This document shows positions 1 through 8,398 of a DNA stretch of 64,000 nucleotides, piece after piece. This stretch comes from Rhodospirillaceae bacterium. GTDB lineage: Bacteria; Pseudomonadota; Alphaproteobacteria; Kiloniellales; DSM-21159. Numbering within the stretch: the stretch's first letter is position 1; every line of letters starts with the position of its first letter. The position numbers were made by a program, and so were the translations under genes. Under the pieces are notes generated by a model, which was given only the letters and a program-made list of their open reading frames with translations, made no database searches and had not been told where the DNA came from. The stretch covers positions 3,979,430 through 4,043,429 of the forward strand of contig CP030885.1 of NCBI GenBank assembly GCA_006969625.1. The letters are read 5' to 3'.

Positions 1-516
1 CGTCGCCTCGATCACCACGGCGACGCCCGCCGGCTTCAGCACGCCTGCCACCGTATTGGCGATCTGGGCCGTCATCTTCTCCTGGATCTGCAGGCGGCGG
101 GCATAGGCCTCTACCACCCGCGCCAGCTTGGAGATGCCGACCACCCGCTTGGTCGGCATGTAGGCGACGTGCGCCTTGCCGATGATGGGCGCCAGGTGGT
201 GCTCGCAATGGGACTCGAAGCGGATGTCGCGCAGCAGCACCATCTCGTCGTAGCCCTCGACCTCGCTGAAGGTGCGTTGCAGCAGGTCCACCGGGTCGAT
301 GTCATAGCCGCCGAAGAACTCCTCGAAGGCGCAAGCGACGCGCGCTGGCGTGTCCAGGAGGCCCTCGCGTGCCGGGTCGTCGCCGGCCCAGGCCAGCAGC
401 GTGCGCACCGCCGCCTCGGCCTCCGCGCGGCTCGGGCGCGCCGCTGGCGCTTCGGACGCTCCGGTCTCGGAGCGCTCGGCGATGTCCGTCGTCTCAGGCA
501 AGGGGCGTAGGGTCAT
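1..516 (-). CDS. folE: GTP cyclohydrolase I, 3' end cut by window edge
   Basis: GTP cyclohydrolase I opens the GTP ring to give 7,8-dihydroneopterin triphosphate, the first step of tetrahydrofolate synthesis. I translated 172 codons from ATG at 516 to the window edge without a stop. The family's zinc and active-site region is plain: [19 protein letters not shown] around residues 105-123, followed by [16 protein letters not shown] and [13 protein letters not shown]. The complete enzyme is usually 190-220 residues, so a few dozen C-terminal residues, including the second Cys ligand, lie outside the window. An acidic and Ala-rich N-terminal extension of about 30 residues precedes the conserved GLLDTPARV segment. 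The neighbouring apaG starts on the same strand about 100 bp upstream. Confidence 0.95.
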   Translation of the reverse strand, partial: MTLRPLPETTDIAERSETGASEAPAARPSRAEAEAAVRTLLAWAGDDPAREGLLDTPARVACAFEEFFGGYDIDPVDLLQRTFSEVEGYDEMVLLRDIRFESHCEHHLAPIIGKAHVAYMPTKRVVGISKLARVVEAYARRLQIQEKMTAQIANTVAGVLKPAGVAVVIEAT

Positions 517-619
517 GGCTCTTGTCGGTGCGGTGGACGAATGGCGGTTGGACGCGCCGGGCAGGGAAGTGGCGCGGCCGGCCGCGAAGTCAAGCCGCGC
601 GCCGGCGCCCACTTCCGGC

Positions 620-1039
620 TCAGTTTGGACGGACCGCCTCGTGCGGCGAATCCAGGGAGAAGGCGGGAATGTCGATCTCGAAGGATTCGCCGGAGCGCGG
701 CCCGTCGCGGCACACCATCTGGTAGCGGCCGACCATCATGCCGGAGGGGGTCGGCAACGGGCAGCCGCTGGTGTACTCGAAGCGCTCTCCCGGTCCCAGG
801 GTCGGCTGCTCGCCGACCACGCCGGCACCGCGGACCTCCTGGATGTGGCCGCGCGCGTCCGTGATGTGCCAGTAGCGGCTGAGCAGTTGCACGGTCTCGG
901 CGCCGTGGTTCTCGATGTTGACCTGGTAGGCCCAGACATAGCGGTCGTCCGTCGGCGAGGACTGGTCCTCCAGGTAGATCGGCCGCACCGTGACGCGGAT
1001 GCCGCCGGTGGTCTTCTCGTAGATGCCGCCCTCGTGCAT
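620..1039 (-). CDS. apaG: ApaG domain protein
   Basis: This is a 139-residue protein of the ApaG/DUF525 family, a small fibronectin-III-like beta sandwich. Its cellular role is poorly defined, although it has been linked to the Co2+/Mg2+ efflux and ApaH regions. The family core is clear: [19 protein letters not shown], then [14 protein letters not shown], then [20 protein letters not shown] and a C-terminal [12 protein letters not shown] chose ATG at 1039 ([12 protein letters not shown]) because it gives the usual family length of 125-140. The frame stays open to 1180, but the added stretch is Arg-rich and unlike the family. The gene lies on the same strand as folE. Confidence 0.93.
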   Translation of the reverse strand: MHEGGIYEKTTGGIRVTVRPIYLEDQSSPTDDRYVWAYQVNIENHGAETVQLLSRYWHITDARGHIQEVRGAGVVGEQPTLGPGERFEYTSGCPLPTPSGMMVGRYQMVCRDGPRSGESFEIDIPAFSLDSPHEAVRPN

Positions 1040-1256
1040 GGCGTACCGAACCTTCGCTTGCCGTCTGCGCTTCGCCCTGTCGGCTGGAGGTTCGGCGCCC
1101 GGGACCGGCCGGGGCCGACAGCACGACGCGTCCTCTCTCTTGCCGACTCCTAGACTGGCACGCCCGGCGCGGCGACCCAAGCCCCGGCTGCGCAGGTCCG
1201 CTCGGCGCGGTGGGACCGCCGACGACTCCCTGAGACGGCGCGCTCCAAACGGCGAA

Positions 1257-1282
1257 GGGCGCCGCGGTTGCCCGCGGCGCCC
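1257..1282 (-). terminator. GC-rich hairpin downstream of the OmpA lipoprotein gene
   Basis: An 11-bp perfect stem (1257-1267 with 1272-1282) closes a 4-nt loop about 30 bp past the stop of the lipoprotein gene. The T-run after it is weak on either strand, so termination is inferred from position and stem strength. Confidence 0.5.
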
Positions 1283-1312
1283 TCCTTTGACCGTCTCGCT
1301 GGATCGCGGTCC

Positions 1313-2164
1313 TTACTGGATCACGATCTCGACGCGGCGGTTGGCAGGCTCGCGCACGCCGTCCGGGGTCGGCACGGCGGGCTCGGCCTCGCCGCGACCG
1401 GCGACCGAGATGTTCTGGCTCAGGATGCCCTTCGCCACCAGGGCGTCACGCACCGCGTTGGCGCGGCGCAGCGAAAGCGCGAGGTTGTAGGCCTCCGGGC
1501 CGGCACGGTCAGCGTGACCGGTGACCGAGAAGTCGATGATGCCCATGCGCTGCGCGGCGGAGACAGCCGCGTCGATCTGGGTCATGCCCTCGGCGTCGAT
1601 CTCCGAGCTGTCGAAGGCGAAGTAGACGATGTAGGGCTCGGGCGCGGCCATCGGCGCCGGCTCCGGCTGCATCGCCGCCTCGAGCGCCTCGAGCGCCGCG
1701 TAGAACTCGTCGCGGCAGGCCGCGATGTGATCGGGCTGGTGGTTCTCTTCCTGCTGCTCGACCCAGCAGTCGAAACGGCCCTGGGCGTGCGACGCCTCGG
1801 TCGGTGCCTTGGCGCGGGCGGTCGCCTCGAGGGCGGCCATCAGGCGCGCGCGGGCGTCGGTCAACTCACCGACCTTGTCCTCCGGCAGGTGCCAGTCGGC
1901 GAGTTCCTCCGGCAGCACGACGTCGTTGTTCGCTGCGGCGAGCGCCTTACGCGCGAACAGGCCGGCGTCGGGCCAGTCGCCCATCTGATCGGCTTCGAAG
2001 AGGGCCAATTCCTTGTACTCCATGAACAGGCCCTGGTTGAACGGCGTACCGCCGCCCGCGTCCATGCCGCGGACGGCGTCGACGTTGTTGATATCGGACA
2101 GACTGGCGCAACCGGCCAGAATGCCCAGGGCGGCGAAGGCCCCGACCACTTTCATGCGCAACAT
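1313..2164 (-). CDS. OmpA-family peptidoglycan-binding outer-membrane lipoprotein
   Basis: This 283-residue protein has a lipoprotein signal peptide with lipobox LAGC and lipidation Cys near residue 19. A long, mostly helical N-terminal region follows, including a Cys-containing segment rich in Glu, His and Gln around residue 150. A C-terminal OmpA-like domain starts at IVYFAFDSSEID (about residue 175) and carries TGHADRAGPEAYNLALSLRR and the closing NRRVEIVIQ. That domain class binds diaminopimelate in peptidoglycan, so the protein probably ties the outer membrane to the wall, in the manner of Pal. It is much longer than Pal and no tol genes are adjacent, so it is not Pal itself. A strong Shine-Dalgarno (GGAGGAAGAG) precedes the ATG, and a sigma70-like promoter lies upstream. 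Confidence 0.88.
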   Translation of the reverse strand: MLRMKVVGAFAALGILAGCASLSDINNVDAVRGMDAGGGTPFNQGLFMEYKELALFEADQMGDWPDAGLFARKALAAANNDVVLPEELADWHLPEDKVGELTDARARLMAALEATARAKAPTEASHAQGRFDCWVEQQEENHQPDHIAACRDEFYAALEALEAAMQPEPAPMAAPEPYIVYFAFDSSEIDAEGMTQIDAAVSAAQRMGIIDFSVTGHADRAGPEAYNLALSLRRANAVRDALVAKGILSQNISVAGRGEAEPAVPTPDGVREPANRRVEIVIQ

Positions 2165-2297
2165 CTAACTCTTCCTCCATCACGTCGTGAGGGTCTCTGG
2201 CGTGCTTGTTGTCCGGCTACGCCAACGGCGCCCCGGACGCAATTGGGGCCCTGAACCGTTGGAGGAATGCCCCCCTCCAAGTCAGAACGACGCCTCC

Positions 2298-2326
2298 AGA
2301 TTAGGGCAGAGGCGAGTCCTTGTCAA
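2298..2326 (-). promoter_or_regulatory. Sigma70-type promoter of the OmpA lipoprotein gene
   Basis: On the minus strand a perfect -35 TTGACA (2326-2321) is followed by a 17-bp spacer and a weaker -10 TAATCT (2303-2298). The predicted start near 2291 gives a leader of about 125 nt. The surrounding stretch is AT-rich against the 70% GC background. The rest of the 2165-2458 interval shows no gene. Confidence 0.6.
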
Positions 2327-2458
2327 AAGACCATAATATGACGGGCAAATAAAAATTCGCCGGAGAAACCGGCAGTTTATGGCCGATTGCGACGCCGACC
2401 TTGGCCTGTCGCGACAAGCGCGGGCACGTGCCGGACGCTTGTGCAGGAGGATCCGGCT

Positions 2459-3133
2459 CTAACCGACGCTCGCAGAGGGGCCGGAGCGCTCTGCCGTCGC
2501 CGGCGCGAGCCGGACGATCGGACCGCCGGCGGCCTGCGCATCCGCGGGGTCGTGGGTCACCAGCAGGGTGGGCAGCGCCTCGGCGCGGGCATGGGAGAAG
2601 ACGAAGCTGCGCACGCGCGCGCGCAACGAGACGTCGAGCTTGCCGAAAGGCTCGTCGAGCAACAAGGCACGCGGCCGCGCCAACAGGGTGCGCAGCAGCG
2701 CGACGCGGGCGCGCTGGCCGCCCGACAGCGTCGCCGGGTCGCGCGCCTCGAAGCCGGCCAGCCCGGCTTCCGCCAGGGCGGCGGCCACCGCGGCACGGCG
2801 GGCACGGCGTCCGCGCACCTGCGGCGGCAGCCCGAAGGCCAGGTTCTCGGCGACGCTGAGATGCGGGAACAGCAGGTCGTCCTGGAACAGGATGCCGATC
2901 CGCCGGCGCTCCGGCGGCAGGGTCGCCAGGTCCAGGCCATCCAGCCGGATCCGGCCTTCCGCGGCGAAGGCCGGGGGCAGCGTGCCGCACAGCAGGTCGA
3001 GCAGGCTCGACTTGCCGCTGCCCGACGGCCCCATCACGGTGACCACCTCGCCCGGCGGCACGCTCAGGTCGAGCGGCGCGAAGAGCCGCCGCCCGTCCAG
3101 CGACAGGCTGACCCGCTCGAGCTCCAGGCTCAC
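2459..3133 (-). CDS. ynjD: ABC transporter ATP-binding protein, YnjD type
   Basis: This is the nucleotide-binding subunit of an ABC importer, 224 residues long. Walker A (GPSGSGKSS), the Q-loop (LFQDDLLFPHLS), the signature motif (LSGGQRARV), Walker B (ALLLDEP) and the switch His (LLVTHDP) are all present and in order. Translation most likely starts at GTG 3133. This codon overlaps the TGA of the permease gene (GTGA overlap), so the two are translationally coupled. It forms an operon with the double-length permease and the binding protein just upstream, matching the E. coli YnjBCD arrangement and resembling ThiBPQ. Substrate is unknown. Confidence 0.88.
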   Translation of the reverse strand: MSLELERVSLSLDGRRLFAPLDLSVPPGEVVTVMGPSGSGKSSLLDLLCGTLPPAFAAEGRIRLDGLDLATLPPERRRIGILFQDDLLFPHLSVAENLAFGLPPQVRGRRARRAAVAAALAEAGLAGFEARDPATLSGGQRARVALLRTLLARPRALLLDEPFGKLDVSLRARVRSFVFSHARAEALPTLLVTHDPADAQAAGGPIVRLAPATAERSGPSASVG

Positions 3134-4824
3134 TGCAGCGCCCTCCGGTGACGATAGCGCCAGGCCGGCAAGGCGACCGCCAGCGCGAAGGCCAGCAGCG
3201 GCAGCGCCGCTTGCAGGAAGGCGTAGACGCCGACGACGCGGCGGTCTGCGCCGGCCGCCAGGGCGACGGCTTCGGTGGTCAGGGTCGCGTAGCGCCCGGC
3301 GCCAGCGAACAGCGTGGGCAGATACTGCGCGACGCTGACGGCGAAGCCGACCGCGGTGGCGAACAACACCGGGCGCAGCAGCATCGGCAGCTTGACGCGC
3401 CAGAACACGCCGAGCGGGCCGGCGCCCAGGCACTGCGCCGAGCGGACGTAGCGCGGATCCAGGCGTCGCCAGGGCTCGGCCAGCGCCAGGAAGACATAGG
3501 GCAGCACGAACAGCAGGTGGCTCCACACCAGGGCGACGAAGCTGCCGTCCAGTCCGGCCAGTACGGCCAGCACCTGGGCGCCGAACAGGAAGGCGACCTG
3601 CGGCACCAGCAGCGGCAGGTAGAGCAGCCAAAGGGCGCGGGTCGGCCGGCGTCCGCCCTGCTGCTCGTGCTCCAGGCAGCCGAGCACGAGCAGCAGGGCG
3701 AGGCCGGCGGCGGCGAGGCCGAGCGCCAGCGTCGTCCAGCCGGTTTCCATCGCCCTCTGCACCTGGCGCGCCCAGGTATCGAGGGTGAGCGAGGCGGGCA
3801 GAGCGTCCGGCCAGCGCCAGCGATCGGCCAGCGACCAGAGCGCCATCACCAGCAGGCCGCCCACGCCCAGTGTCAGCACGCCGAACAGGGCGGCGGACCA
3901 GCCGAGACGGCCGACGCGGCCGCTGCCGCCGCGTCCGCCGGCGGCGATCCAGCGGCGTCCCAGCCGGGCCAGCGCCACCTCGCCGAGCCGCCACAGCACG
4001 ATGGCCGCGACCACCAACAGGAGCTGCAGGGTGGCGCCGGCGGCACCGACGAAACGCAGCGCAAGATCGGGATCGTTGAACCAGCGAAACACCAGCACCG
4101 CCAGCGTCGGCGGTGCCGTCGGCCCGAGGATCAGCGCCATGTCGATCACCGAGAGCGAAAATGCCAGAACGGCGTAGATCGGCAGGCGAAGCTGGGGATA
4201 GACGGCCGGCAGCACGGTCTTCAACCAGGCGACGGTCGGGCCGTAGCCCAGCGAGCGGGCCGTTGCCAGCCGCTGCGGCGCCTGCACCTGTCCAAGCGCG
4301 CCCAGCAGCATCAGCAGCAGGAAGGGCGTCTCCTTGACCGCCAGGGCGAGGGTCAGGGCCAGGCCATGGCGGTCCTGGACGGTCGCCACGTCCGGCGGCA
4401 GCTCGAAGCCGCTGGCCCAGGGCGAGACCAAGCGCAGCAGCAACCCGCTGGGCGCCAGCAGGAAGGCCAGGCCGATGGCGACGGCGGCGTGCGGCACTGC
4501 CAGCAGCGGCGCCAACAGGCGGGTCGCCTGCCGGTAGGCCCAGGTCCGGTGAGCCGCGGCGGCGAAGCCGACCGTCACGGCGCAGGCGATCAGGGTTGAG
4601 CCGAAGCCGGAGATCAGCGTCGCGCTCAAGGCACCCGGCAGGGCCGGATCGGCGAGCAGGCGCTGCCAAGCAGCCAGCGTCGGCTCGGTACCGCCCAGGC
4701 TCGGCAGGATGCCGAAGGCGGGCAGCCAGGTCCCGACCAGCCCGGCGGCGATCGGCAGCAGGAAGAGGCCCAGGGTCAGAATCGGAACGAGCGCCAGCGG
4801 GCCGCCGGTGCGCCGCGGACTCAC
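3130..4824 (-). CDS. ynjC: ABC transporter permease, fused double membrane domain, YnjC type
   Basis: This 564-residue inner-membrane protein contains two BPD_transp_1 permease halves in one chain, as in YnjC, ThiP and FbpB. About twelve hydrophobic segments are visible. The EAA-type loops that contact the ATPase are recognisable in both halves: ATARSLGYGPTVAWLKTVLP near residue 190, and SAQCLGAGPLGVFWRVKLP near residue 465. The start is a GTG at 4824, 7 bp downstream of the binding-protein stop, and the end overlaps the ATPase start. The gene therefore sits in the middle of a tight three-gene operon. Confidence 0.88.
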   Translation of the reverse strand: MSPRRTGGPLALVPILTLGLFLLPIAAGLVGTWLPAFGILPSLGGTEPTLAAWQRLLADPALPGALSATLISGFGSTLIACAVTVGFAAAAHRTWAYRQATRLLAPLLAVPHAAVAIGLAFLLAPSGLLLRLVSPWASGFELPPDVATVQDRHGLALTLALAVKETPFLLLMLLGALGQVQAPQRLATARSLGYGPTVAWLKTVLPAVYPQLRLPIYAVLAFSLSVIDMALILGPTAPPTLAVLVFRWFNDPDLALRFVGAAGATLQLLLVVAAIVLWRLGEVALARLGRRWIAAGGRGGSGRVGRLGWSAALFGVLTLGVGGLLVMALWSLADRWRWPDALPASLTLDTWARQVQRAMETGWTTLALGLAAAGLALLLVLGCLEHEQQGGRRPTRALWLLYLPLLVPQVAFLFGAQVLAVLAGLDGSFVALVWSHLLFVLPYVFLALAEPWRRLDPRYVRSAQCLGAGPLGVFWRVKLPMLLRPVLFATAVGFAVSVAQYLPTLFAGAGRYATLTTEAVALAAGADRRVVGVYAFLQAALPLLAFALAVALPAWRYRHRRALQ

Positions 4825-4831
4825 TGCCGCC

Positions 4832-6055
4832 TCACCGCAGGTAGCGCCGGCGCCATTCGTCCTCGAGGGCGGTCATCCAGCTCGGATGCGGTTCGAGCAG
4901 CACTGGTCCCAACTCTTCCGGCGAGAGAGTCGCCGGCCCGCGCGGGATGTCGGCGAAGCGCTTGCGGTCCTCGGCCGACAGCTTGTCGAGGTCGAGCACC
5001 GTGTCATCGCCCCAGATTTCCGGGTTCTGCTTTTCGGCCTGAGCTTCCGGGCTCATCAGGAAATTCGCCACGACCATGGCGGCCTCCGGCGCGCTGGCAT
5101 TGATCGGAATGGCGACGAAGTGGGTATTGCCGATCGTGCCTTCGGGGAAGACGAAGGTACGCGCGCTCTCGGGGAGCTGGCCGGCGGCGATCAGCGAGGA
5201 GGCTTCGCCCGGGTGGAAGGACAGGGCGACGTCCAACTCGCCGTCGTCGAGCAGCCGGCGCTGCGCCGGCCCGCTGGTCGGGAAGATTTGCCCGTCCCGC
5301 CAAAGGTGCGGGTGCAGCGCATCGAGGTACCGCCACAGCGGCGCCGCCACCTCCGCCAACTGCGCCGGGCTTTCCAGCGGGCGCTGCAGCAGATCGGCGT
5401 CGGCGGCGAGCTCGATCAGGATCTGCTTGAGGAAGGTCGAGCCCATGAAGTCCGGCGGCGCCGGGTAGGCGAAGCGACCGGGGTTCACCTCGGCCCAGGC
5501 CAGCAGCTCCTGCGCGTCGCCGGGCGGATCGGCGATCCGCGCCGAGTCGTAGATGAAGTTGAACTTCGCCATGCCCCAGGGCGCCTCCAGCCCGTCGGTC
5601 GGCACGGTGAAGTCGACCAGGGTGGTGGGCTTGTCCTCGGTGTCGACCAGGGCGAAGTTCGGCAGCGCTTCGACGAAGGGGCCGAACAGCAGGTCCGCCT
5701 CCTTCATCGCCGCGAAGTTCTCGCCGTTGATCCAGACCAGGTCGATGCTGCCGGCATCGCCGTTGCCCGCGGCGGTCTCGGCCAGGACGCGGGAGACCGC
5801 ATCGGCGGTGTCGGACAGCTTGACGTGCACCAGTTCGAGGCCGTGCAGCGCTTCGACCCGCTCGCCGACCCAGGCGATGTAGGCGTTGATCCGTTCGTCG
5901 CCGCCCCAGGCGTTGAAGTAGACGGTCTGCCCCTCGGCGGCGGCGACCGCGGCCTCGAAACTGGGCACCGGGCGCTCGGCGGCGCGCACCGCCCCTGCGG
6001 CGGACGCGGCCGCGGCGAGGCAAGCCATGAGAGCGGCAAAACGGCACAACGGCAT
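4832..6055 (-). CDS. ynjB: ABC transporter periplasmic substrate-binding protein, YnjB type
   Basis: This 407-residue extracellular solute-binding protein has a signal peptide (MPLCRFAALMACLAAAASAA). The mature protein begins with the family pattern TVYFNAWGGDERINAYIAW. It is the first gene of the ynjBCD-like operon and would deliver the unknown ligand to the permease. I placed the start at ATG 6055 because a GGAGGT Shine-Dalgarno lies 9 nt upstream and a signal peptide follows at once; an in-frame start at 6085 lacks both. LVWINGENFAAMKEADLLFGP and GNTHFVAIPINA are further YnjB-like segments. ThiB or iron-binding relatives are possible but fit less well. Confidence 0.85.
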   Translation of the reverse strand: MPLCRFAALMACLAAAASAAGAVRAAERPVPSFEAAVAAAEGQTVYFNAWGGDERINAYIAWVGERVEALHGLELVHVKLSDTADAVSRVLAETAAGNGDAGSIDLVWINGENFAAMKEADLLFGPFVEALPNFALVDTEDKPTTLVDFTVPTDGLEAPWGMAKFNFIYDSARIADPPGDAQELLAWAEVNPGRFAYPAPPDFMGSTFLKQILIELAADADLLQRPLESPAQLAEVAAPLWRYLDALHPHLWRDGQIFPTSGPAQRRLLDDGELDVALSFHPGEASSLIAAGQLPESARTFVFPEGTIGNTHFVAIPINASAPEAAMVVANFLMSPEAQAEKQNPEIWGDDTVLDLDKLSAEDRKRFADIPRGPATLSPEELGPVLLEPHPSWMTALEDEWRRRYLR

Positions 6056-6257
6056 GATGCAGGCACCTCCGGCTGTCGCGTGCAAAGTCTACGCGAAGTG
6101 AGCCGCGAAGCTAGAGCGGCGGACCGAGGCTGTCAGCCGCCGTGGGGCGAGCTTCACGCAGAGGTGACCGCGGTGCGCGGCCCATCGCAGGCTTGCGCGC
6201 GCAGCGCCGGCAGGATTACATGACGCCTTCGGTGGCGCCGCGGCGCTCCGGCCGGAT

Positions 6258-6332
6258 GCGGGTGTAGCTCAGTGGTAGAGCAGTAGCTTCCCAAGCTACG
6301 TGTCGTGGGTTCGATTCCCATCACCCGCTCCA
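6258..6332 (+). tRNA. tRNA-Gly (anticodon CCC)
   Basis: A full cloverleaf can be folded: acceptor stem GCGGGTG/CACCCGC, D-arm GCTC/GAGC, anticodon stem GTAGC/GCTAC with loop TTCCCAA, and T-arm GTGGG/CCCAT with TTCGATT. The discriminator T and an encoded CCA follow. Anticodon CCC reads GGG glycine codons. An IS481-family element has inserted about 20 bp downstream. Confidence 0.97.
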
Positions 6333-6353
6333 GCACCCCGCTTGTCCAGCCCG

Positions 6354-7627
6354 GAGACATGGGTAACGGATCGTTCCTAAGACATGGGTGACACCCTCGT
6401 GCCGAATGGGGTGTCGATGGTTTGTAGGGTCCTCTGTTCGAGGTCGATGTAGCCCAGGTCGTAGTGCAGGAAGGAGACGAGCCAGATTCCCTCGTCGACT
6501 TCCTTGAGTCCCAGCCGCTGCCCGGCGAGCACGGTCGAGACGTTGATCTTCTTGCGGTGCATGCAGATGCGCCCGCAGGCGGTGACTAGGACGTCACGGT
6601 CGTGGAAGGGATAGACGATCTCGTCCAATCCGCGATAGAGCCTTGTGGAGGGGCGGTAGAGCTCTGCCGGCGTGCGCATGCCGAGCGCTTCGTGCGGCCG
6701 TTGGGCATTGAATTCGCGGACGAAATCGTCGAAGCGTGCCTGCTGCTGCAGGACATTGTGGCGTGCCGGCTTGGTGGTTTCCGTCTTGAGCGTGAGATGC
6801 ATGCGCTCGTGGCGTCCGTTGCGCTGGGGCTTGCCGGGCGGGATGCGTTCGATCGCGATGCCCAGCCTGAGCCACCAGACCGACAGGCGCGAGAGATTGT
6901 AGAGCCCGTTGGGGCTGGCGAAGGGCAGGCCGTTGTCGCTGCGGATCGCCTGGGGCAGGCCGTGCGCGGAGAACAGGCGCTCGAAGGCCGCGAAGGCACC
7001 GGGCTCCTTGGTGCTCTCGAGGGCATCGCAGGCGAGGATGTAGCGCGAGGCCTGGTCGGTCACCGTCAAAGGGTAACAGTAGCGGCCGTTGCCGAGCTTG
7101 AACTCGCCCTTGAAATCGACGCACCACAGATCGTTGGGCGCGTGCGCGGCCGACAGCGGCGTTCCTTTGGCCGCGTTGCGGCGTTTGCGCGCGCGCTGGA
7201 CCAGGCCGTGACGGTCGAGCACGGCGTGCACCGTGCTCTGCGCCGGGATCCGCACGTCGCCGGCCAGGCGCCGGATCAGCAACTCGCGGATCTTGCGCGC
7301 GCCCCAATGCGGTTTGTCGCGCTTGGTCGAAACGATCAGCGCCTCGACCGGCGCCGGTAGCTGGTTGGCGTAGCGCACCGGCCGCCGTGACCGGTCGCAC
7401 AGGGCGTAGGCCCCCTCCTCGCGGTAGCGCGCATAGATCTTGTAGCCGGTCTTGCGGGAAATCCCGAACTCCCGACAGACGTCGCTCATCCGCTCGCCGT
7501 CGAGCAGGCGGGCAACGAAACGCAGACGCTCGTCCATAACCGAACTCTCTCTCCATGGCATCGACACCCCCCGCGCAAAGCGGAAAGTGTTACCCATGTG
7601 TCCGGTACGTTCCGTCACCTATGTCTC
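6354..7627 (-). mobile_element. IS481-family insertion sequence
   Basis: The element is about 1.27 kb and holds one DDE transposase gene. Its ends are imperfect 41-bp terminal inverted repeats at 6354-6394 and 7587-7627, with 33 of 41 positions matching. Both begin GAGACAT and contain the internal ATGGGTRACAC motif. Direct repeats TGTCCAGCCCGG occur at 6343-6354, touching the left end, and at 7641-7652, 13 bp beyond the right end. The flank therefore records either an imprecise target duplication or an older event. Confidence 0.85.
6377..7561 (-). CDS. IS481-family DDE transposase
   Basis: This 394-residue transposase has an N-terminal helix-turn-helix (VARLLDGERMSDVCREFGIS) and an integrase-like catalytic core. 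The three catalytic acids are visible: Asp in WCVDFKGEF, Asp in AIRSDNGLPF and Glu in NGRHERMHLTLK. A C-terminal small beta domain follows. I chose the ATG at 7561 (MPWRESSVMDER), the usual IS481 start; the frame is open further, to 7618, but that stretch runs into the inverted repeat. No frameshift or stop interrupts it, so it may still be active. Confidence 0.92.
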   Translation of the reverse strand: MPWRESSVMDERLRFVARLLDGERMSDVCREFGISRKTGYKIYARYREEGAYALCDRSRRPVRYANQLPAPVEALIVSTKRDKPHWGARKIRELLIRRLAGDVRIPAQSTVHAVLDRHGLVQRARKRRNAAKGTPLSAAHAPNDLWCVDFKGEFKLGNGRYCYPLTVTDQASRYILACDALESTKEPGAFAAFERLFSAHGLPQAIRSDNGLPFASPNGLYNLSRLSVWWLRLGIAIERIPPGKPQRNGRHERMHLTLKTETTKPARHNVLQQQARFDDFVREFNAQRPHEALGMRTPAELYRPSTRLYRGLDEIVYPFHDRDVLVTACGRICMHRKKINVSTVLAGQRLGLKEVDEGIWLVSFLHYDLGYIDLEQRTLQTIDTPFGTRVSPMS

Positions 7628-7650
7628 GGGTTGGGCAGCGTGTCCAGCCC

Positions 7651-7680
7651 GGTCGTGTCCTGGCCGGTCGTGTCCTGGCC
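7651..7680. repeat. Two tandem copies of a 15-bp unit
   Basis: The 15-bp unit GGTCGTGTCCTGGCC is repeated exactly twice between the IS481 right end and the relic IS end. It is probably debris of earlier insertion or slippage events. Confidence 0.7.
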
Positions 7681-7683
7681 GAC

Positions 7684-7736
7684 GACGTGGGGGACGGAAC
7701 TTTCCTGAGAGACGGGTGACATGCTCGTGCCGCGAG
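7684..7736 (-). mobile_element. Relic of an IS481 terminus
   Basis: These roughly 50 bp resemble the left end of the intact element at 6356-6408, in the same orientation: ATGGGTRACGGA-like start, then TTCCT, then GGGTGACA, then CTCGTGCCG. About three quarters of the positions match. No transposase follows, so this looks like the leftover of an earlier copy lost by deletion or recombination. Confidence 0.6.
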
Positions 7737-7750
7737 TGCGGCACTGGCCG

Positions 7751-8233
7751 CTATTGGCTCGGCGGCCCCTCGCCAAGGGCGCGCACCGGCACCTCGAGGG
7801 TGACGCTGCCGGCGGTCTCGAAGATCAGGGTGAGGGCGAAGGACTCGCCGGTCTTCAGCGGCGCCGCGAGCCCCATCAGCATGACATGGTCGCCGCCCGG
7901 CTCCAGCACGGCGGTGCCGCCGGCGGGCACGGCGATGGCCTCGACCTGGCGCATGCGCATCACCCCGCCGTCCATCGTGTGGGTGTGCAGCTCGGCCACC
8001 TCGGAGACGTCGCTCTCGGCGGCGATCAGGCGGTCGTCGGTGTCGCCCTGGTTGCGCAGGGTCAGGAAGGCGGCGCCGGCGCGGCCCATGCCCATGGAGG
8101 CGCGCGCCCAGGCGGCCTCGACGGCGATGTCGCCGGCGGTTGCGGTCTGCGCGCCGGCAGGCGGCGCGGCGGCGACGGCCAGCAGCGCCAGGACGGCGGC
8201 GCGGCCGAGATTTCGAATCGTTCGCGTGCTCAT
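7751..8233 (-). CDS. Periplasmic copper chaperone, PCu(A)C family
   Basis: This 160-residue secreted protein binds Cu(I) and typically delivers it to the CuA site of cytochrome c oxidase or to Sco. A signal peptide ends near PPAGAQ. The Met/His copper motif is clear in the mature part: HTHTMDGGVMRMR at about residues 83-95, then PGGDHVMLMGL at about 112-122, which supplies the second His-X-Met pair. ATG at 8233 starts right before the signal peptide; the open frame continues upstream but is Pro/Arg-rich noise. No oxidase assembly gene is adjacent, so it stands alone next to the IS remnants. Confidence 0.9.
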   Translation of the reverse strand: MSTRTIRNLGRAAVLALLAVAAAPPAGAQTATAGDIAVEAAWARASMGMGRAGAAFLTLRNQGDTDDRLIAAESDVSEVAELHTHTMDGGVMRMRQVEAIAVPAGGTAVLEPGGDHVMLMGLAAPLKTGESFALTLIFETAGSVTLEVPVRALGEGPPSQ

Positions 8234-8317
8234 GGGCGCGGACCCTACAGCGCTGGAAGCTTGGCGCGCAGAGCGACGGATTGCCGCTGGCGCGCAGGCA
8301 GCGCCTGCCGCGCGGCA

Positions 8318-8366
8318 CGGCTCCGGGGGCCGGCAGAAGAACGGCCCCGGCACGACGCCGGAGCCG
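8318..8366 (-). terminator. Nested inverted repeat past the TRAP binding-protein gene
   Basis: CGGCTCCGG (8318-8326) pairs with CCGGAGCCG (8358-8366). Inside it GGGGCCG (8326-8332) pairs with CGGCCCC (8342-8348). The structure sits about 30 bp beyond the stop at 8399 and is a plausible transcription stop for the TRAP operon. It has no clear T-run. Confidence 0.45.
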
Positions 8367-8398
8367 TCCATTGTCCGCACCGGGTGCGCAGAGCGCCG

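Noticed and set aside
3148..4599. A 483-codon open frame on the plus strand
   Set aside because: It is the complement of the permease gene and its translation is a Gln/Arg-rich low-complexity shadow, typical of high-GC antisense frames.
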